Part shown: positions 52,970 through 62,477 of the stretch, piece after piece
Layout: every line of letters starts with the position of its first letter
How positions within the stretch are numbered: the stretch's first letter is position 1
Assembly (NCBI RefSeq): GCF_019492185.1
Contig: NZ_JAICCF010000001.1
Span: 1,178,001-1,242,000 of the forward strand
Source of the DNA: Chitinophaga rhizophila
GTDB taxonomy: Bacteria; Bacteroidota; Bacteroidia; Chitinophagales; Chitinophagaceae
Direction: 5' to 3'
DNA: 64,000 nucleotides
Translations under genes and position numbers: made by a program
The notes under the pieces: model-generated
Seen by the model: the letters and a program-made list of their open reading frames with translations, nothing else
Told to the model about the DNA's origin: nothing
Databases searched by the model: none

Positions 52970-53929
52970 TTAGCGATATAATTCGATAGCCTTTTCCCCC
53001 CGCTTTATTTTTAGTTGAAAAATAGAGGCAATGATTTCAGTTGCTTCCGGGGCAGACAGCGAAGAAGGAAGACTTGCAGTGAACTTCTTCTTACGCACTT
53101 CTGCACTGGATGTTGAAATAGATATGCCGTAATTCTTTTCCATCAGCAGGGCCATATCATCAAATGAGGCATTTTTGATGATCAGTTTTCCACTTTTCCA
53201 GCCTGCTACGTCCTCGTTAAACGGCTGGATCCTGTAAGTAGCCTGTTGCTGATTAAATATCAGTTGCTGCTGTTGCTCTAGTGTACCTAATGCCTGGACG
53301 GTATCTGAGACCTGTACTTTACCGGCAGTAACCGCAATAGAAATTTCCTTCAGTTCCCTGTATGCCCTGATATTAAATGCTGTACCCAGCACACGTGTAA
53401 TCACTTTCCCTGAACGAATAATGAAGGGATGTGCAGGATCATGGTGTACATCAAAATAAGCTTCTCCGTCTGTCAGGTCTACACGTCTGCTTTCACTGAA
53501 ATCAAGATATACACGCACATGTGAAGCACTGTTCATCGCTATGACCGTTCCATCCGGTAACCGTAACTGCTTTCTTTCTCCTGTGCGGGTATAATAGTCC
53601 TGGAAAAGCTCACTCACATCTGCCACCTTTGATTCCACTGTCTTATACCGCTTCTGGTAAATGACGCCTGCAAACGCAATAATGGCAACACTAGCTGCTA
53701 CACTTATATAGGTATACAGCCTGCGCATACTGCGTTTCGGCGCTGACAGCATAGGTTCCAGCCGGTTCCACATCTCCTCTTCCAGCTGCTTTTCTTCATC
53801 AGCTGTCAACTGCACAGATGCCCGGTGCCCAAGCTTGTCATACCATTGTTCAATTAATCTCCGCTCATCATGATCTGCCTTATCAGCCAGATATTTCCTG
53901 AACAAGCGTTTTATTTTCAGGTATTTCAT
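52970..53929 (-). CDS. FecR-type anti-sigma factor
   Basis: A 319-residue inner-membrane protein. The N-terminal cytoplasmic part binds the sigma factor, one membrane helix follows (about 70-88, VAASVAIIAFAGVIYQ), and the periplasmic FecR domain has RKQLRLPDGTVIAMNSASHVRVYLDFSESRRVDLTDGEAYFDVHHDPAHPF. A DUF4974-type end completes it (ISIAVTAGKVQVSDTVQ, and KNASFDDMALLMEKNYGISI). It receives the signal from the SusC STN domain. Gap to susC is 103 bases. Confidence 0.9.
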   Translation of the reverse strand: MKYLKIKRLFRKYLADKADHDERRLIEQWYDKLGHRASVQLTADEEKQLEEEMWNRLEPMLSAPKRSMRRLYTYISVAASVAIIAFAGVIYQKRYKTVESKVADVSELFQDYYTRTGERKQLRLPDGTVIAMNSASHVRVYLDFSESRRVDLTDGEAYFDVHHDPAHPFIIRSGKVITRVLGTAFNIRAYRELKEISIAVTAGKVQVSDTVQALGTLEQQQQLIFNQQQATYRIQPFNEDVAGWKSGKLIIKNASFDDMALLMEKNYGISISTSSAEVRKKKFTASLPSSLSAPEATEIIASIFQLKIKRGEKAIELYR

Positions 53930-54092
53930 ATCACTCTTATACTACTACATCCGGGAAATGCGATTTCATACCGGGTCCGGTATGTTAACTGTATATTAAC
54001 AAAATGAGTAAGCTAGGCAGAAGGCAGGTATAACAGGAAATGTAGTCACACCATTGCCGGTATGACTACTAATAATAACATCTTATAAACTA

Positions 54093-54695
54093 TTACAGGG
54101 AGATATACACATCAATCATCAGCATCCCACAGATTACAAGGTCACTCTGATGATGGTTACGTAACAATTCGCGCAATCTTTTCATAGCAAGGGATAACTG
54201 GTTGCGAACTGTCTGTTCAGAAAGATTGAGTTGCGTGGCAATATCAGTTACGGAAAGGTCTTCTTCCCGGCTTAGCTGATAGATCTGCTGCATACGATCG
54301 GGCATACGGTCTACCTCTCCGTCTATCAGGTCTTTTAATTGTCTGAGATCAAAGGAAGATTCAAAAGAAGATTGTACCGGCTGGTCATACCATTCGGGTA
54401 TCTGTACAGTGGTGTTACTAAAGGCATACCACGAGATCACGCGGTATCTTAAAGCAGAATGAAGATAACGGCTAAGGTCTTCTTCACTATCAACGGTAAT
54501 CTCACTCTTTCTCCTCCACAGTGTCAGCATCACTTCCTGCACTATATCTTTCGCACTGTCTGCATCCACACGTTTACAGGCACTGACATACAGTTTCTTC
54601 CAGTAACGCTGGTAGAGTACCTTAAATGCAGCCGTATCCCCTTCCCTGGCAGCAGCGAACAATGACAAGTTATCTTCGTTATCTCGTAACATCAT
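54093..54695 (-). CDS. ECF RNA polymerase sigma factor
   Basis: The 200-residue protein has sigma-2 (FKVLYQRYWKKLYVSACKRVDADSAKDIVQEVMLTLWRR) and sigma-4 (MPDRMQQIYQLSREEDLSVTDIATQLNLSEQTVRNQLSLAMKRLRELL) regions typical of Bacteroidota ECF factors paired with FecR. Under control of the FecR protein encoded directly after it, it should drive the susC/susD pair. The gene order sigma, fecR, susC, susD is canonical. Confidence 0.92.
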   Translation of the reverse strand: MMLRDNEDNLSLFAAAREGDTAAFKVLYQRYWKKLYVSACKRVDADSAKDIVQEVMLTLWRRKSEITVDSEEDLSRYLHSALRYRVISWYAFSNTTVQIPEWYDQPVQSSFESSFDLRQLKDLIDGEVDRMPDRMQQIYQLSREEDLSVTDIATQLNLSEQTVRNQLSLAMKRLRELLRNHHQSDLVICGMLMIDVYISL

Positions 54696-54932
54696 GCGGC
54701 CGCAAAATTAGCCATCCGGCCGCTCGGTGTACATTAATAAATTATTAACTGACTGACCATGTACCCCTATCCCACTCCCACCTACGCTATTTAACACTGT
54801 TTCCCCTACTCCGCCATGTACCGCTACCCGGTACCGTTAATGCCGGCCGCTATGTCAAGCAATCGTAAATATTGATACTCTTCAATAAATATGAAGGCAC
54901 AAGCGTACAAAATATCTATTTTTACTATACAA

Positions 54933-56258
54933 ATGAAGCAGCCAGAACTATCGAGACGCATCAGCCTACTACAGGCAACAGCTATAAACATGACAGACAT
55001 GGTGGGCATAGGTCCATTCATTGTACTAAGCCTGGTCGCCACCACTATGAACGGACCTGGCTTCCTCTACGCCTGGATAGCGGGCGCTGTATTATCCTTC
55101 ATTGATGCTATGGTATGGAGTGAACTGGGGGCTACCTTCCCTATGGCGGGTGGAAGTTATAACTTCCTCAAGGAAGGCTTCGGCCCACGTACAGGTAAGT
55201 TAATGAGCTTCCTCTTCGTATGGCAGACCATGATACAGGCCCCGCTGGTAATAGCATCTGCGGCCATCGGGTTTTCACATTATGCAGGTTATATATTTCC
55301 ATTAGGCTTCTGGGGTACCAAGGCTGTCAGCGGTGGTATGGTACTGCTGATTGTTTTTCTATTATACCGTAATATCGAAACCATAGGCCGCATCAGCGTA
55401 CTATTATGGATGGGCGTATTGGTTACCATGGCATGGATTATTGGTGGTGGTATTGCACATGGACACTTCCTTGAACCGGTTGCACGTATTAATGACGGCC
55501 TGGAACTTAACCAGGCGTTTGCCGCCGCACTGGGCATCGCCAGCGTAAAAACCGTATATAGTTACCTGGGATATTATAATGTATGCCATCTCGGTGGTGA
55601 AATCACCCGTCCTGAAAAGAACATCCCGCGTAGCATGCTGATCTCCATTGCAGGCATCACTATCCTGTATCTCTGCATGAATATCAGCGTCGCTTCTGTA
55701 CTTCCACAAGACAGAATAGAACAAAGTAACTTTGTAGTCAGTGAATTTATAGAAGTGCTGGCAGGCAGTATGGCCGCCAAGGTTGCAACGATGCTGATAC
55801 TCTGGGTAGCTTTTGCTTCGGTATTCTCGGCGACGCTGGGCTATAGCCGTATTCCCTATGCGGCTGCCAGAGACGGTGCGTTCTTCAAAGTATTCGCACG
55901 GCTGCATCCTACCAAAAACTTTCCACACATCTCCCTGCTGTTCTTAGGAGGTGTCGCATTCCTATTCAGTCTGCTGTTTAAGATACAGGAGGTCATCAAT
56001 GCTATCCTGGCGATGCGTATCATGATACAGTTCATAGCACAGGCTATCGGACTCATATTATTAAGCAGACGTAATGGTCGTAACTTCTTCAAATGGCGTA
56101 TGCCCCTGTATCCGCTACCAGTGATTCTGGCTGTCATTATCTGGGGATGCATCTTTGTTTCCACCGGTGTACATATGATGCTGGCCGGCATCACAGTAAC
56201 CACTGCTGGTGTTATTGTCTATTTTCTCAAATCCAGGATACAGGGAGACACGCTCTGA
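54933..56258 (+). CDS. APC-family amino acid permease
   Basis: From the ATG at 54933 (MKQPELSRRISLLQATAIN; the longer frame to 54891 is not supported) a 441-residue protein with about 12 membrane helices and the APC motifs MVGIGPF, SELGATFPMAGGSYNFLKEGFG, SYLGYYNVCHLGGEITRPEKNIPRS and SATLGYSRIPYAAARDGAFF. It probably imports amino acids with protons. The specific substrate cannot be read from the sequence. Confidence 0.88.
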   Translation: MKQPELSRRISLLQATAINMTDMVGIGPFIVLSLVATTMNGPGFLYAWIAGAVLSFIDAMVWSELGATFPMAGGSYNFLKEGFGPRTGKLMSFLFVWQTMIQAPLVIASAAIGFSHYAGYIFPLGFWGTKAVSGGMVLLIVFLLYRNIETIGRISVLLWMGVLVTMAWIIGGGIAHGHFLEPVARINDGLELNQAFAAALGIASVKTVYSYLGYYNVCHLGGEITRPEKNIPRSMLISIAGITILYLCMNISVASVLPQDRIEQSNFVVSEFIEVLAGSMAAKVATMLILWVAFASVFSATLGYSRIPYAAARDGAFFKVFARLHPTKNFPHISLLFLGGVAFLFSLLFKIQEVINAILAMRIMIQFIAQAIGLILLSRRNGRNFFKWRMPLYPLPVILAVIIWGCIFVSTGVHMMLAGITVTTAGVIVYFLKSRIQGDTL

Positions 56259-56272
56259 TCATTGGAATAACG

Positions 56273-57697
56273 CTATACCGTCTTCCAGACAGCCATCCAA
56301 TGGCTGAACTGTGAAGGCCTGACCTTATACCTTGCGAAGTTCCCTTCATGTAAAGAAAGAAGGTCCGTATCGACCATTTCTATAAATCTGGCCTGCTCCG
56401 CAGCAGGCAGCTTCCTGCTCCTATCTGCAATTAATCTTACTGCTTCGGCAGGTGACAGGCCATTGGTTACTATTTCTGTAATCAGGCCGCTGATTTCCTG
56501 CCGGTATTTTACACGGAAAGGATCCGGCTCTCTCACTGTTTGCCTTAAAGCTGCATAACGGAGTGAAGAACGCTCATATGCCCATATAAAGACATCTTTT
56601 AATAACTCAACCCTGTTTAGTTCATACACACCCAATATCCCCTGGATATACAAATCGTGAGGAACGTCTACGAAGGACAAAGGTGCCAGATTATACTTGT
56701 TCAATGGAATATTTGCAGCAAGACGTGATACACGTTTATTTACATCATCAAACGGCTGCAGGTATGGTAGCTGAACCATGAGGAAAAATGCCTGCTCATA
56801 AGGATCATCAATGGCGCCTGCTTTTTCCAGCATCAGTGTAAACATTTCTTCAATCTGTTGTGGAATAGCCAGAGGTTTGAAAACGGAACTACTTATACCT
56901 ACTGCTGATATACGCAACCTGCCGGATGCTGAAAGTTCTGGTAAAAGGTCATAAGATAGGGAAGCATGCAGATTCGTGATAGTATAACGGTTCAACCCTA
57001 TCTCCTCTGCCTCCTGGGCAAGAAATTCAATGGCTTCTTTGTGGTTAAGAATCATCTGTGCTTCTTCCATCGTTTTATGATCAGCCATTTTTCCCATGGC
57101 TATCAGCTGCTGTGTATCCAGCAAACTATAGGAATTACCCTCCAGACGACTGGAGTTCCAGGACAAGTCTATCAGCAGCCGCTCCAGAATTTCCCTTACA
57201 TAAGTACCGGCAGGCAGGTTCCTTCTTGCCGTCCTGCCCATCTCAGCCAGCCTGGCTTTTTCCTCCGGGGTGAGATAGCTGTTAATATTGGGTTGATAAC
57301 CAGATAGAAATTCAGCGTTGTATCCAACAGGTTGACGGGCTGATAAAGGCTGAGTAATAATATCCTGAATCTCAACTCCTTCTTTAGATAATAAAATGGT
57401 CTGACCATATTTTACCACATCCTCATTAACCATATCAACAACACCTTCATTCAAATGGTAAATGGTGGCTCTTGCCTGGCCGGAAGAAGTGACAAGATTT
57501 TCCTTTTTTAATTCGTTTAAACGCCTCTGAAGGGTGCGGACTGAGATGTCCATCCCTAGTACTGCCATCAGTTTTTCCAGCGTTACTCCATGATGAAACG
57601 GAGCGAGCGCTGCTCTGATACATGTCTTTTCCCTATTAATGGTGGCGCGATTATTTTTCATATCCGTGTTATACGACATAAAACTACAACCTTCCAC
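56273..57697 (-). CDS. Fic-family protein with N-terminal HTH (class II-like)
   Basis: A 474-residue protein with an N-terminal winged helix (residues 30-95, LAVLGMDISVRTLQRRLNEL). A Fic domain follows with the inhibitory helix SSRLEGN (182-188, the (S/T)xxxE(G/N) motif, class II) and the active-site loop QPFDDVNKRVSR (314-325). The loop has Gln in place of the catalytic His of the canonical HPFxxGNGR. Several Fic subfamilies with this VNKR form are known; the activity, AMP transfer or another reaction, is uncertain. Start may be Met 7 or Met 13. It could regulate its own promoter through the HTH. Confidence 0.75.
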   Translation of the reverse strand: MEGCSFMSYNTDMKNNRATINREKTCIRAALAPFHHGVTLEKLMAVLGMDISVRTLQRRLNELKKENLVTSSGQARATIYHLNEGVVDMVNEDVVKYGQTILLSKEGVEIQDIITQPLSARQPVGYNAEFLSGYQPNINSYLTPEEKARLAEMGRTARRNLPAGTYVREILERLLIDLSWNSSRLEGNSYSLLDTQQLIAMGKMADHKTMEEAQMILNHKEAIEFLAQEAEEIGLNRYTITNLHASLSYDLLPELSASGRLRISAVGISSSVFKPLAIPQQIEEMFTLMLEKAGAIDDPYEQAFFLMVQLPYLQPFDDVNKRVSRLAANIPLNKYNLAPLSFVDVPHDLYIQGILGVYELNRVELLKDVFIWAYERSSLRYAALRQTVREPDPFRVKYRQEISGLITEIVTNGLSPAEAVRLIADRSRKLPAAEQARFIEMVDTDLLSLHEGNFARYKVRPSQFSHWMAVWKTV

Positions 57698-57778
57698 CCT
57701 TTCTTGTCGAAATACTAGACAAATCTGCCGAATAAATCGACATTCCTGAGTATTGCGACAAATAACACCTTACTAAGC

Positions 57779-58465
57779 CTAACCTACTCTTATAATCTCC
57801 CAGAACACAATCGCTCTCCTCTCCCGGAACCCTAACAGGTCATAGATCTTTCCCGCCCGTTCATTTGTATGCACGAAGTGCAGGTAAGGTATAAGGCCCT
57901 GAGACATATTCTCATTTACAATCTTTGACACCAACTGCTGCGCATATCCCCTTCCCGTATAGGATGGGTGCGTGCAAACGCCACTCACTTCTGTCAATCC
58001 GGTCATACAGATACGCTCGCCAGCCATCGCTACCAGCTGGCCTTCCTGCCGGATACCATAGTAGGTCCCAAGTAAGGGAGTATTTTTATAGAAAAATCCG
58101 GGTTGTACTAAACTGGTCAATGACAACATATCCGGCACATCAGCTGATGTCAGCCTGGTAATTGCTGCCGTAACAGGCACTGTCTCCGGCTGATGGCAGA
58201 CCATCTGTATACAATCCAGCTGGCGTACCAGCGACCATTCAGGCGGCAGCTGCGGTAAGTCTCCTATCAGTATTAATCGTTCGTTTTTAACTGTCCAGGG
58301 TAATATCTGGTTAAGATCAGTAGTAAGCGGATCTGCACATCCGGTGAACTGCAGGGTTCCTGCCGGATAGCGCTGAATCCGGGCATTGCCCTGCGCAAAA
58401 GCCTGGTGGGTAGTTTGTAAAGCATGCCAGACGGGATTGTCCAGCATATCGAAAACTTCATTCAT
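57779..58465 (-). CDS. GNAT-family N-acetyltransferase
   Basis: A 228-residue enzyme with an N-terminal half lacking clear motifs and a C-terminal GNAT core: VAMAGERICMTGLTEVSGVCTHPSYTGRGYAQQLVSKIV, where the GRGYA turn contacts acetyl-CoA, then YDLLGFRERRAIVFWEI. It is FR47-like in length. Substrate unknown. It is 47 bp downstream of an ArsR-type regulator on the same strand, which may control it. Confidence 0.85.
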   Translation of the reverse strand: MNEVFDMLDNPVWHALQTTHQAFAQGNARIQRYPAGTLQFTGCADPLTTDLNQILPWTVKNERLILIGDLPQLPPEWSLVRQLDCIQMVCHQPETVPVTAAITRLTSADVPDMLSLTSLVQPGFFYKNTPLLGTYYGIRQEGQLVAMAGERICMTGLTEVSGVCTHPSYTGRGYAQQLVSKIVNENMSQGLIPYLHFVHTNERAGKIYDLLGFRERRAIVFWEIIRVG

Positions 58466-58512
58466 GACGTGGTTATTGGCTGGTGGCCTGCTGCTTATAT
58501 ACTACATACAAT

Positions 58513-58800
58513 TCAGCCTGCAAAAGCGGACAGGTATTCAATATATGCTGCGAATGCCTCCTTATTAAGCCTGTATTTCGCGTTCCGGCCTTCCTTCTCT
58601 GCAATGAGCAGATCTGCATCAACCAGCTGCTTTACATGATGGGAAACAGTGGACTGTGCGAGATCGAGCATCTCCAGTAGTACATTACACTGCGTCCACT
58701 CGCCGTCCTGCCGGATGGCCTCCACGATCCTGATGCGGTAAGGATCGCCCAGGGCCTTGGAAATGCGCTCAATTCGTTTGGTGTCTGCGTTCTTATTCAT
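58513..58800 (-). CDS. ArsR-family winged-helix regulator
   Basis: A 95-residue protein with RISKALGDPYRIRIVEAI, the helix-turn-helix LDLAQSTVSHHVKQLVDADLLIAEKEGRNAKYRLNKEA. The metal-binding motifs of ArsR/SmtB are not evident, so it may be a non-metal sensor. It precedes the GNAT gene on the same strand and is a likely regulator of it. Confidence 0.85.
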   Translation of the reverse strand: MNKNADTKRIERISKALGDPYRIRIVEAIRQDGEWTQCNVLLEMLDLAQSTVSHHVKQLVDADLLIAEKEGRNAKYRLNKEAFAAYIEYLSAFAG

Positions 58801-58963
58801 TATTGCAAATTTATCGATTCCTGTCTGACGGTATACAAAATTCTCATTACCCGCTGAGTAATAACGCAGATGAACAGGCAGGCAACCAGCAGCAGCCAGG
58901 GATAGCAGCTGCAGTTAACTTATTTGCAATAAAAAGGGGAATGAATACTATCTGGCCGACAGA

Positions 58964-59626
58964 TCAGGTAGAAGTATCTGTCGCATCCCAGTCATGTTTG
59001 TTCATAAAGCGGCGTAACCAGTTCAGTGCAAAGTGACGCTCGAATGAAGCCGGTATGTGTATATCTGCCGTACTCTTTCCGCCTCTGAAAAGTGCATCAC
59101 GATAGTGGGCAGTAGTCAGTTCGTAAAATATATTCTCGTCATATATCTCTTCCATACTACGGAAATGCAACTTACTCAGGAACTCTTCCAGGTGGTCACC
59201 CAGTGCCGGCGTATGGGTGATGAGATCCCTGATCTGTTCTTCCGTTACTTCATGCCCTGGCATAGGACTTTCCTGTACCAATCCCAATGTCCAGGCCAGC
59301 ATATAGGCAGATTCAATACGCCAGGATAACTCCATAAACGCATCATCATTAACCATCATATTACCTAACAGGTAATCACCCTCCTTTCTGCTGACATGCC
59401 CCCATATATTTTCGTTTTTCAGCCAGTTGACAATACCGTATTTCTTGGAACTGTCCTGTATAGTGTAGGCGATCGCAAGCAGGATCATAACTCTGCACCC
59501 TACTTCCCTGGGAGTCGCAAATTGCAGGTGATCAAATCTCAGGTATTCGGGATAAGCGATCTGATAATTATTGATTCCATGTTGTGCGAGTCTTTCCTCG
59601 ATTCTTGTAATTCGTGTTGCTACCAT
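58964..59626 (-). CDS. DUF4272-like protein
   Basis: A 220-residue soluble protein. The recognisable part is a mainly helical domain (EYLRFDHLQFATPREVGCRVMILLAIAYTIQDS, WRIESAYMLAWTLGLVQESPMPG), and it ends with ERHFALNWLRRFMNKHDWDATDTST, a C-terminal pattern typical of DUF4272 proteins. Function unknown. Confidence 0.7.
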   Translation of the reverse strand: MVATRITRIEERLAQHGINNYQIAYPEYLRFDHLQFATPREVGCRVMILLAIAYTIQDSSKKYGIVNWLKNENIWGHVSRKEGDYLLGNMMVNDDAFMELSWRIESAYMLAWTLGLVQESPMPGHEVTEEQIRDLITHTPALGDHLEEFLSKLHFRSMEEIYDENIFYELTTAHYRDALFRGGKSTADIHIPASFERHFALNWLRRFMNKHDWDATDTST

Positions 59627-60259
59627 TTATGTGTTCAGGCTTCTACTATATAATTTATTCACAGGATATTACGCCATAAATATACAATTTATGCGGATAT
59701 CTGGACTTTTATAAAATACAGCGTTCTCCGCAGTAAGCGGAGGAATGTTACATTTTTAACAAGTCCTTAATAGCATTTTATCAGACTGGACGCTATATTG
59801 CGTCCCTGAAAGGCATGCTGTAGCATGTCTCTTCATAACGTGAGATATGACGGCTGGGTACTCCTATCCAGCTATTTCTTAAAGTATCTCCGTGTAACAG
59901 TCTCCATCACATCTCCATTTACAGACATTATTACAGGCAATAAACCGGGTGGTACAACCATCCGGTTTACCTGCTTTTCCCGAAAATACCCTTTCTCCCC
60001 CAATTTTTCAGACTGGTTATTACAATTTTATCGGTTCAGTTTCGGTCTGGGCTTCATATCATCCCTATACCAACAGGTCACCAGAAGGGCACCTCAATAT
60101 CCCGGGGATATTGAGGTGCCCTTCTGGTGACCTGTTAATGACCCATTGAAGCCTGGATGGTATAAAAGACAAACCCAGCATCAACCGGGAAAAATAACCA
60201 GACTATCACCGGCCGGTTGGCATACCCGGCATGCCCAACACATCATTTGTAAAGGGCTG
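59627..60259. other. Gene-free stretch with small hairpins and the second long hairpin
   Basis: Small hairpins are seen at about 59720-59745 (CTCCGC/GCGGAG) and 59788-59803 (GGACG/CGTCC). The 65-base palindrome at 60072-60136 is listed separately. ORFs in this stretch have no convincing coding signal. Confidence 0.45.
60072..60136. repeat. Long hairpin element, copy 2 (near-perfect 65-base palindrome)
   Basis: Arms of 32 bases (60072-60103 and 60105-60136) pair perfectly around a single G. The central 25-bp part is homologous to the element at 11071-11125 but with paired substitutions, so the structure, not only the sequence, is conserved. It lies 123 bases beyond the stop codon of a decayed FtsX-type permease. 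Confidence 0.8.
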
Positions 60260-60745
60260 CTACTCAATGTTCAAACTGCGAACCGGGTCAGCCAGCGCAG
60301 TCTTCACGGCCTGATAGCTGACTATTACCACCGTAAATGAAAATCCCAGCTATTTTCCTGTCCTTCCCCAACATCTTCACCACCTTTCCTACCGGATCTG
60401 TTAGCCCCATGCTTTTAATCGCTGCCTCATTGAAGATGATCTCAGCACTACCTGCACGCTTGCTGCTGTTGGAACTTCTGCCCGCTTTCATCTCGATACC
60501 GAGGGTCTCTATCATACCAAAGCCTACAATATTGGCAAAGTCGGTCTTATCTCCCTTGCTGCCGGAATTGACAGTTCATAATACAGCGTTGGTAATGAAT
60601 ACGTTTGGGAAATACACGGGGGGGATAGCGGTATGTTCTTTGATAGCTTTTGTACGGATTATCGTTCTTCATGGCAGAATCACTGTCAGCGCGGCAAGGC
60701 CGATGAATGCACGGATAATACACTGTAAATTTAACTACTAAAACC
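60260..60745 (-). pseudogene. Remnant of an FtsX/MacB-type permease
   Basis: On the minus strand, the stop codon is at 60260-60262, preceded by VVIVSYQAVKTALADPVRS (then LNIE), the conserved C-terminus of these permeases. About 25 codons earlier, a different frame contains IETLGIEMKAG and SAEIIFNEAAIKSMGLTDP followed by VGKVVKMLGKDR, which belongs to the second periplasmic domain, hundreds of residues from the C-terminus in intact homologues. A large deletion plus frameshift therefore joined the two. Earlier fragments (FPNVFITNAVL, AFIGLAALTVILP) are in other frames with internal stops. The gene is dead. Confidence 0.8.
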
Positions 60746-60751
60746 TTGTTT

Positions 60752-62476
60752 ATGCCCAAGACGATTGCTGCACAAATAGTAGAACAACTGGTAGCCGCCG
60801 GTGTAAGAAGAATACACGGCGTGGTAGGCGATTCACTCAACAGCATCACTGATGAGATACGCCAGCACAAAGACATAGAATGGATTCATTACAGGCATGA
60901 AGAGGCCGCTGCATTTGCTGCAGGCGCAGAAGCACAGCTGACAGGTAAACTGGCCGTATGCGCAGGTAGCTGTGGCCCTGGTAATATGCACCTGATCAAC
61001 GGGTTATATGATGCTCACCGTAGCATGGCACCCGTATTGGCTATTGCTGCGCAGATTCCAAGTACGGAAATCGGCACCGGGTATTTCCAGGAAACAAGAC
61101 CAGAAGCCTTGTTCCGCGAATGCAGTCATTACTGTGAGACGATTGCTTCTGCCAGACAAATGCCCCGGGTACTGCAAATTGCCATGCAGCATGCAGTAGG
61201 TTTAGGTGGCGTAGCCGTGATCGCATTATCAGGAGATGTGGCCACACAAACAGTAGAAAGCAACGGACTTGAACACTCCCTACTGATAAGCCGTCCTACC
61301 ATCCGCCCGTCAGACGCAGAGTTGCATAAACTGGCAGACATGGTGAACAGTGCAGACAAAGTTACACTCCTGTGTGGTAAAGGATGTGCAGATGCGCATG
61401 ATGAACTGATTGCTTTGGGAGAAAAGATCTTCTCTCCTATGGTACATGCCCTGCGCGGAAAAGAATATGTTGAATACGATAACCCATTTGATGTTGGTAT
61501 GACAGGGTTAATCGGCTTTTCTTCCGGTTATCATGCTATGGAAAGAAGTGACCTGGTGATTATGCTCGGCACTGACTTTCCCTACAAAGACTGGCTGCCT
61601 TCAAAAGCTAAGATAGTACAGGTAGATATCCGTGCCGGACACCTGGGGAAACGGTGTAGTATTGCCCTCGGACTGGTAGGAGATGTGAAAGAAACATTGC
61701 ATTGCCTCCTGCCCTTACTTCGCCAGCGTACTGACCGGTCATTCCTGGATAAATGTACTGCTCATTACCAGGACAGCAGGAAGTCGCTGGAAAGTCATGC
61801 ACTTGGTAAGGCGGATGCTGCTCCGATACATCCGGAATATCTCTCGCATATGATCAATGAACTGGCGGATAAAGATGCTATTTATACTGCGGATGTAGGC
61901 GAGCCCACCGTATGGGCAGCGCGTTACCTGAAGATGAAGAAAGGTCAACGCCTGCTGGGTTCTTTCAATCATGGCTCTATGGCCAGTGCAATGCCGCAGG
62001 CCATCGGGGCACAACTGGCATATCCCGGAAGGCAGGTCATCTCGCTGTCAGGAGATGGAGGATTTTCTATGCTGATGGGGGATATTCTGACCATTGTACA
62101 ATACAATCTGCCCGTAAAAATTGTCATCTTCAATAACAGTTCACTGGGCTTTGTAGCAATGGAAATGAAAGTAGCCGGTATGCCGCCTTATGGTACAGAT
62201 CTGAAAAACCCCGACTTTGCCCGGATGGCCGAAGCTATCGGGATGAAAGGTATCAGGGTGGAAGACCCGTCAAATGTAGGTATTGCTTTACAGAAAGCTT
62301 TTGAGCATGATGGTCCGGTATTGATTGATGCTGTTGTGAATCCATCAGTACTGGTAATGCCTCCGAAGATTGAATTTTCGCAGGCCAAAGGCTTTGGCGT
62401 ATATTCCCTGAAACAGGTATTTAATGGTAATGGTAAAGAAGTGTGGGATACCCTGAGCTCCAACTTCCTGGATTAG
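60752..62476 (+). CDS. poxB: Pyruvate dehydrogenase (quinone)/PoxB-like TPP enzyme
   Basis: A 574-residue TPP-dependent enzyme (ATG 60752; a TTG six bases earlier is not favoured). The N-terminal domain has IHYRHEEAAAFAAGAEAQLTGK with the activating Glu, and the C-terminal domain has the TPP/Mg motif GDGGFSMLMGDILTIVQYNLPVKIVIFNN. Length and ordering match PoxB, the membrane-associated quinone-linked pyruvate oxidase, more than acetolactate synthase. The C-terminal tail after 540 is shorter than the E. coli membrane-binding peptide. The gene lies where the dead permease was disrupted. Confidence 0.85.
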   Translation: MPKTIAAQIVEQLVAAGVRRIHGVVGDSLNSITDEIRQHKDIEWIHYRHEEAAAFAAGAEAQLTGKLAVCAGSCGPGNMHLINGLYDAHRSMAPVLAIAAQIPSTEIGTGYFQETRPEALFRECSHYCETIASARQMPRVLQIAMQHAVGLGGVAVIALSGDVATQTVESNGLEHSLLISRPTIRPSDAELHKLADMVNSADKVTLLCGKGCADAHDELIALGEKIFSPMVHALRGKEYVEYDNPFDVGMTGLIGFSSGYHAMERSDLVIMLGTDFPYKDWLPSKAKIVQVDIRAGHLGKRCSIALGLVGDVKETLHCLLPLLRQRTDRSFLDKCTAHYQDSRKSLESHALGKADAAPIHPEYLSHMINELADKDAIYTADVGEPTVWAARYLKMKKGQRLLGSFNHGSMASAMPQAIGAQLAYPGRQVISLSGDGGFSMLMGDILTIVQYNLPVKIVIFNNSSLGFVAMEMKVAGMPPYGTDLKNPDFARMAEAIGMKGIRVEDPSNVGIALQKAFEHDGPVLIDAVVNPSVLVMPPKIEFSQAKGFGVYSLKQVFNGNGKEVWDTLSSNFLD

Positions 62477-62477
62477 A

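Noticed and set aside
55404..55928. 174-codon minus-strand ORF inside the APC permease
   Set aside because: Antisense to a clear permease, with no recognisable domain.
59825..60130. 101-codon plus-strand ORF
   Set aside because: Its 3' part runs through the long palindrome, and no coding features are seen.
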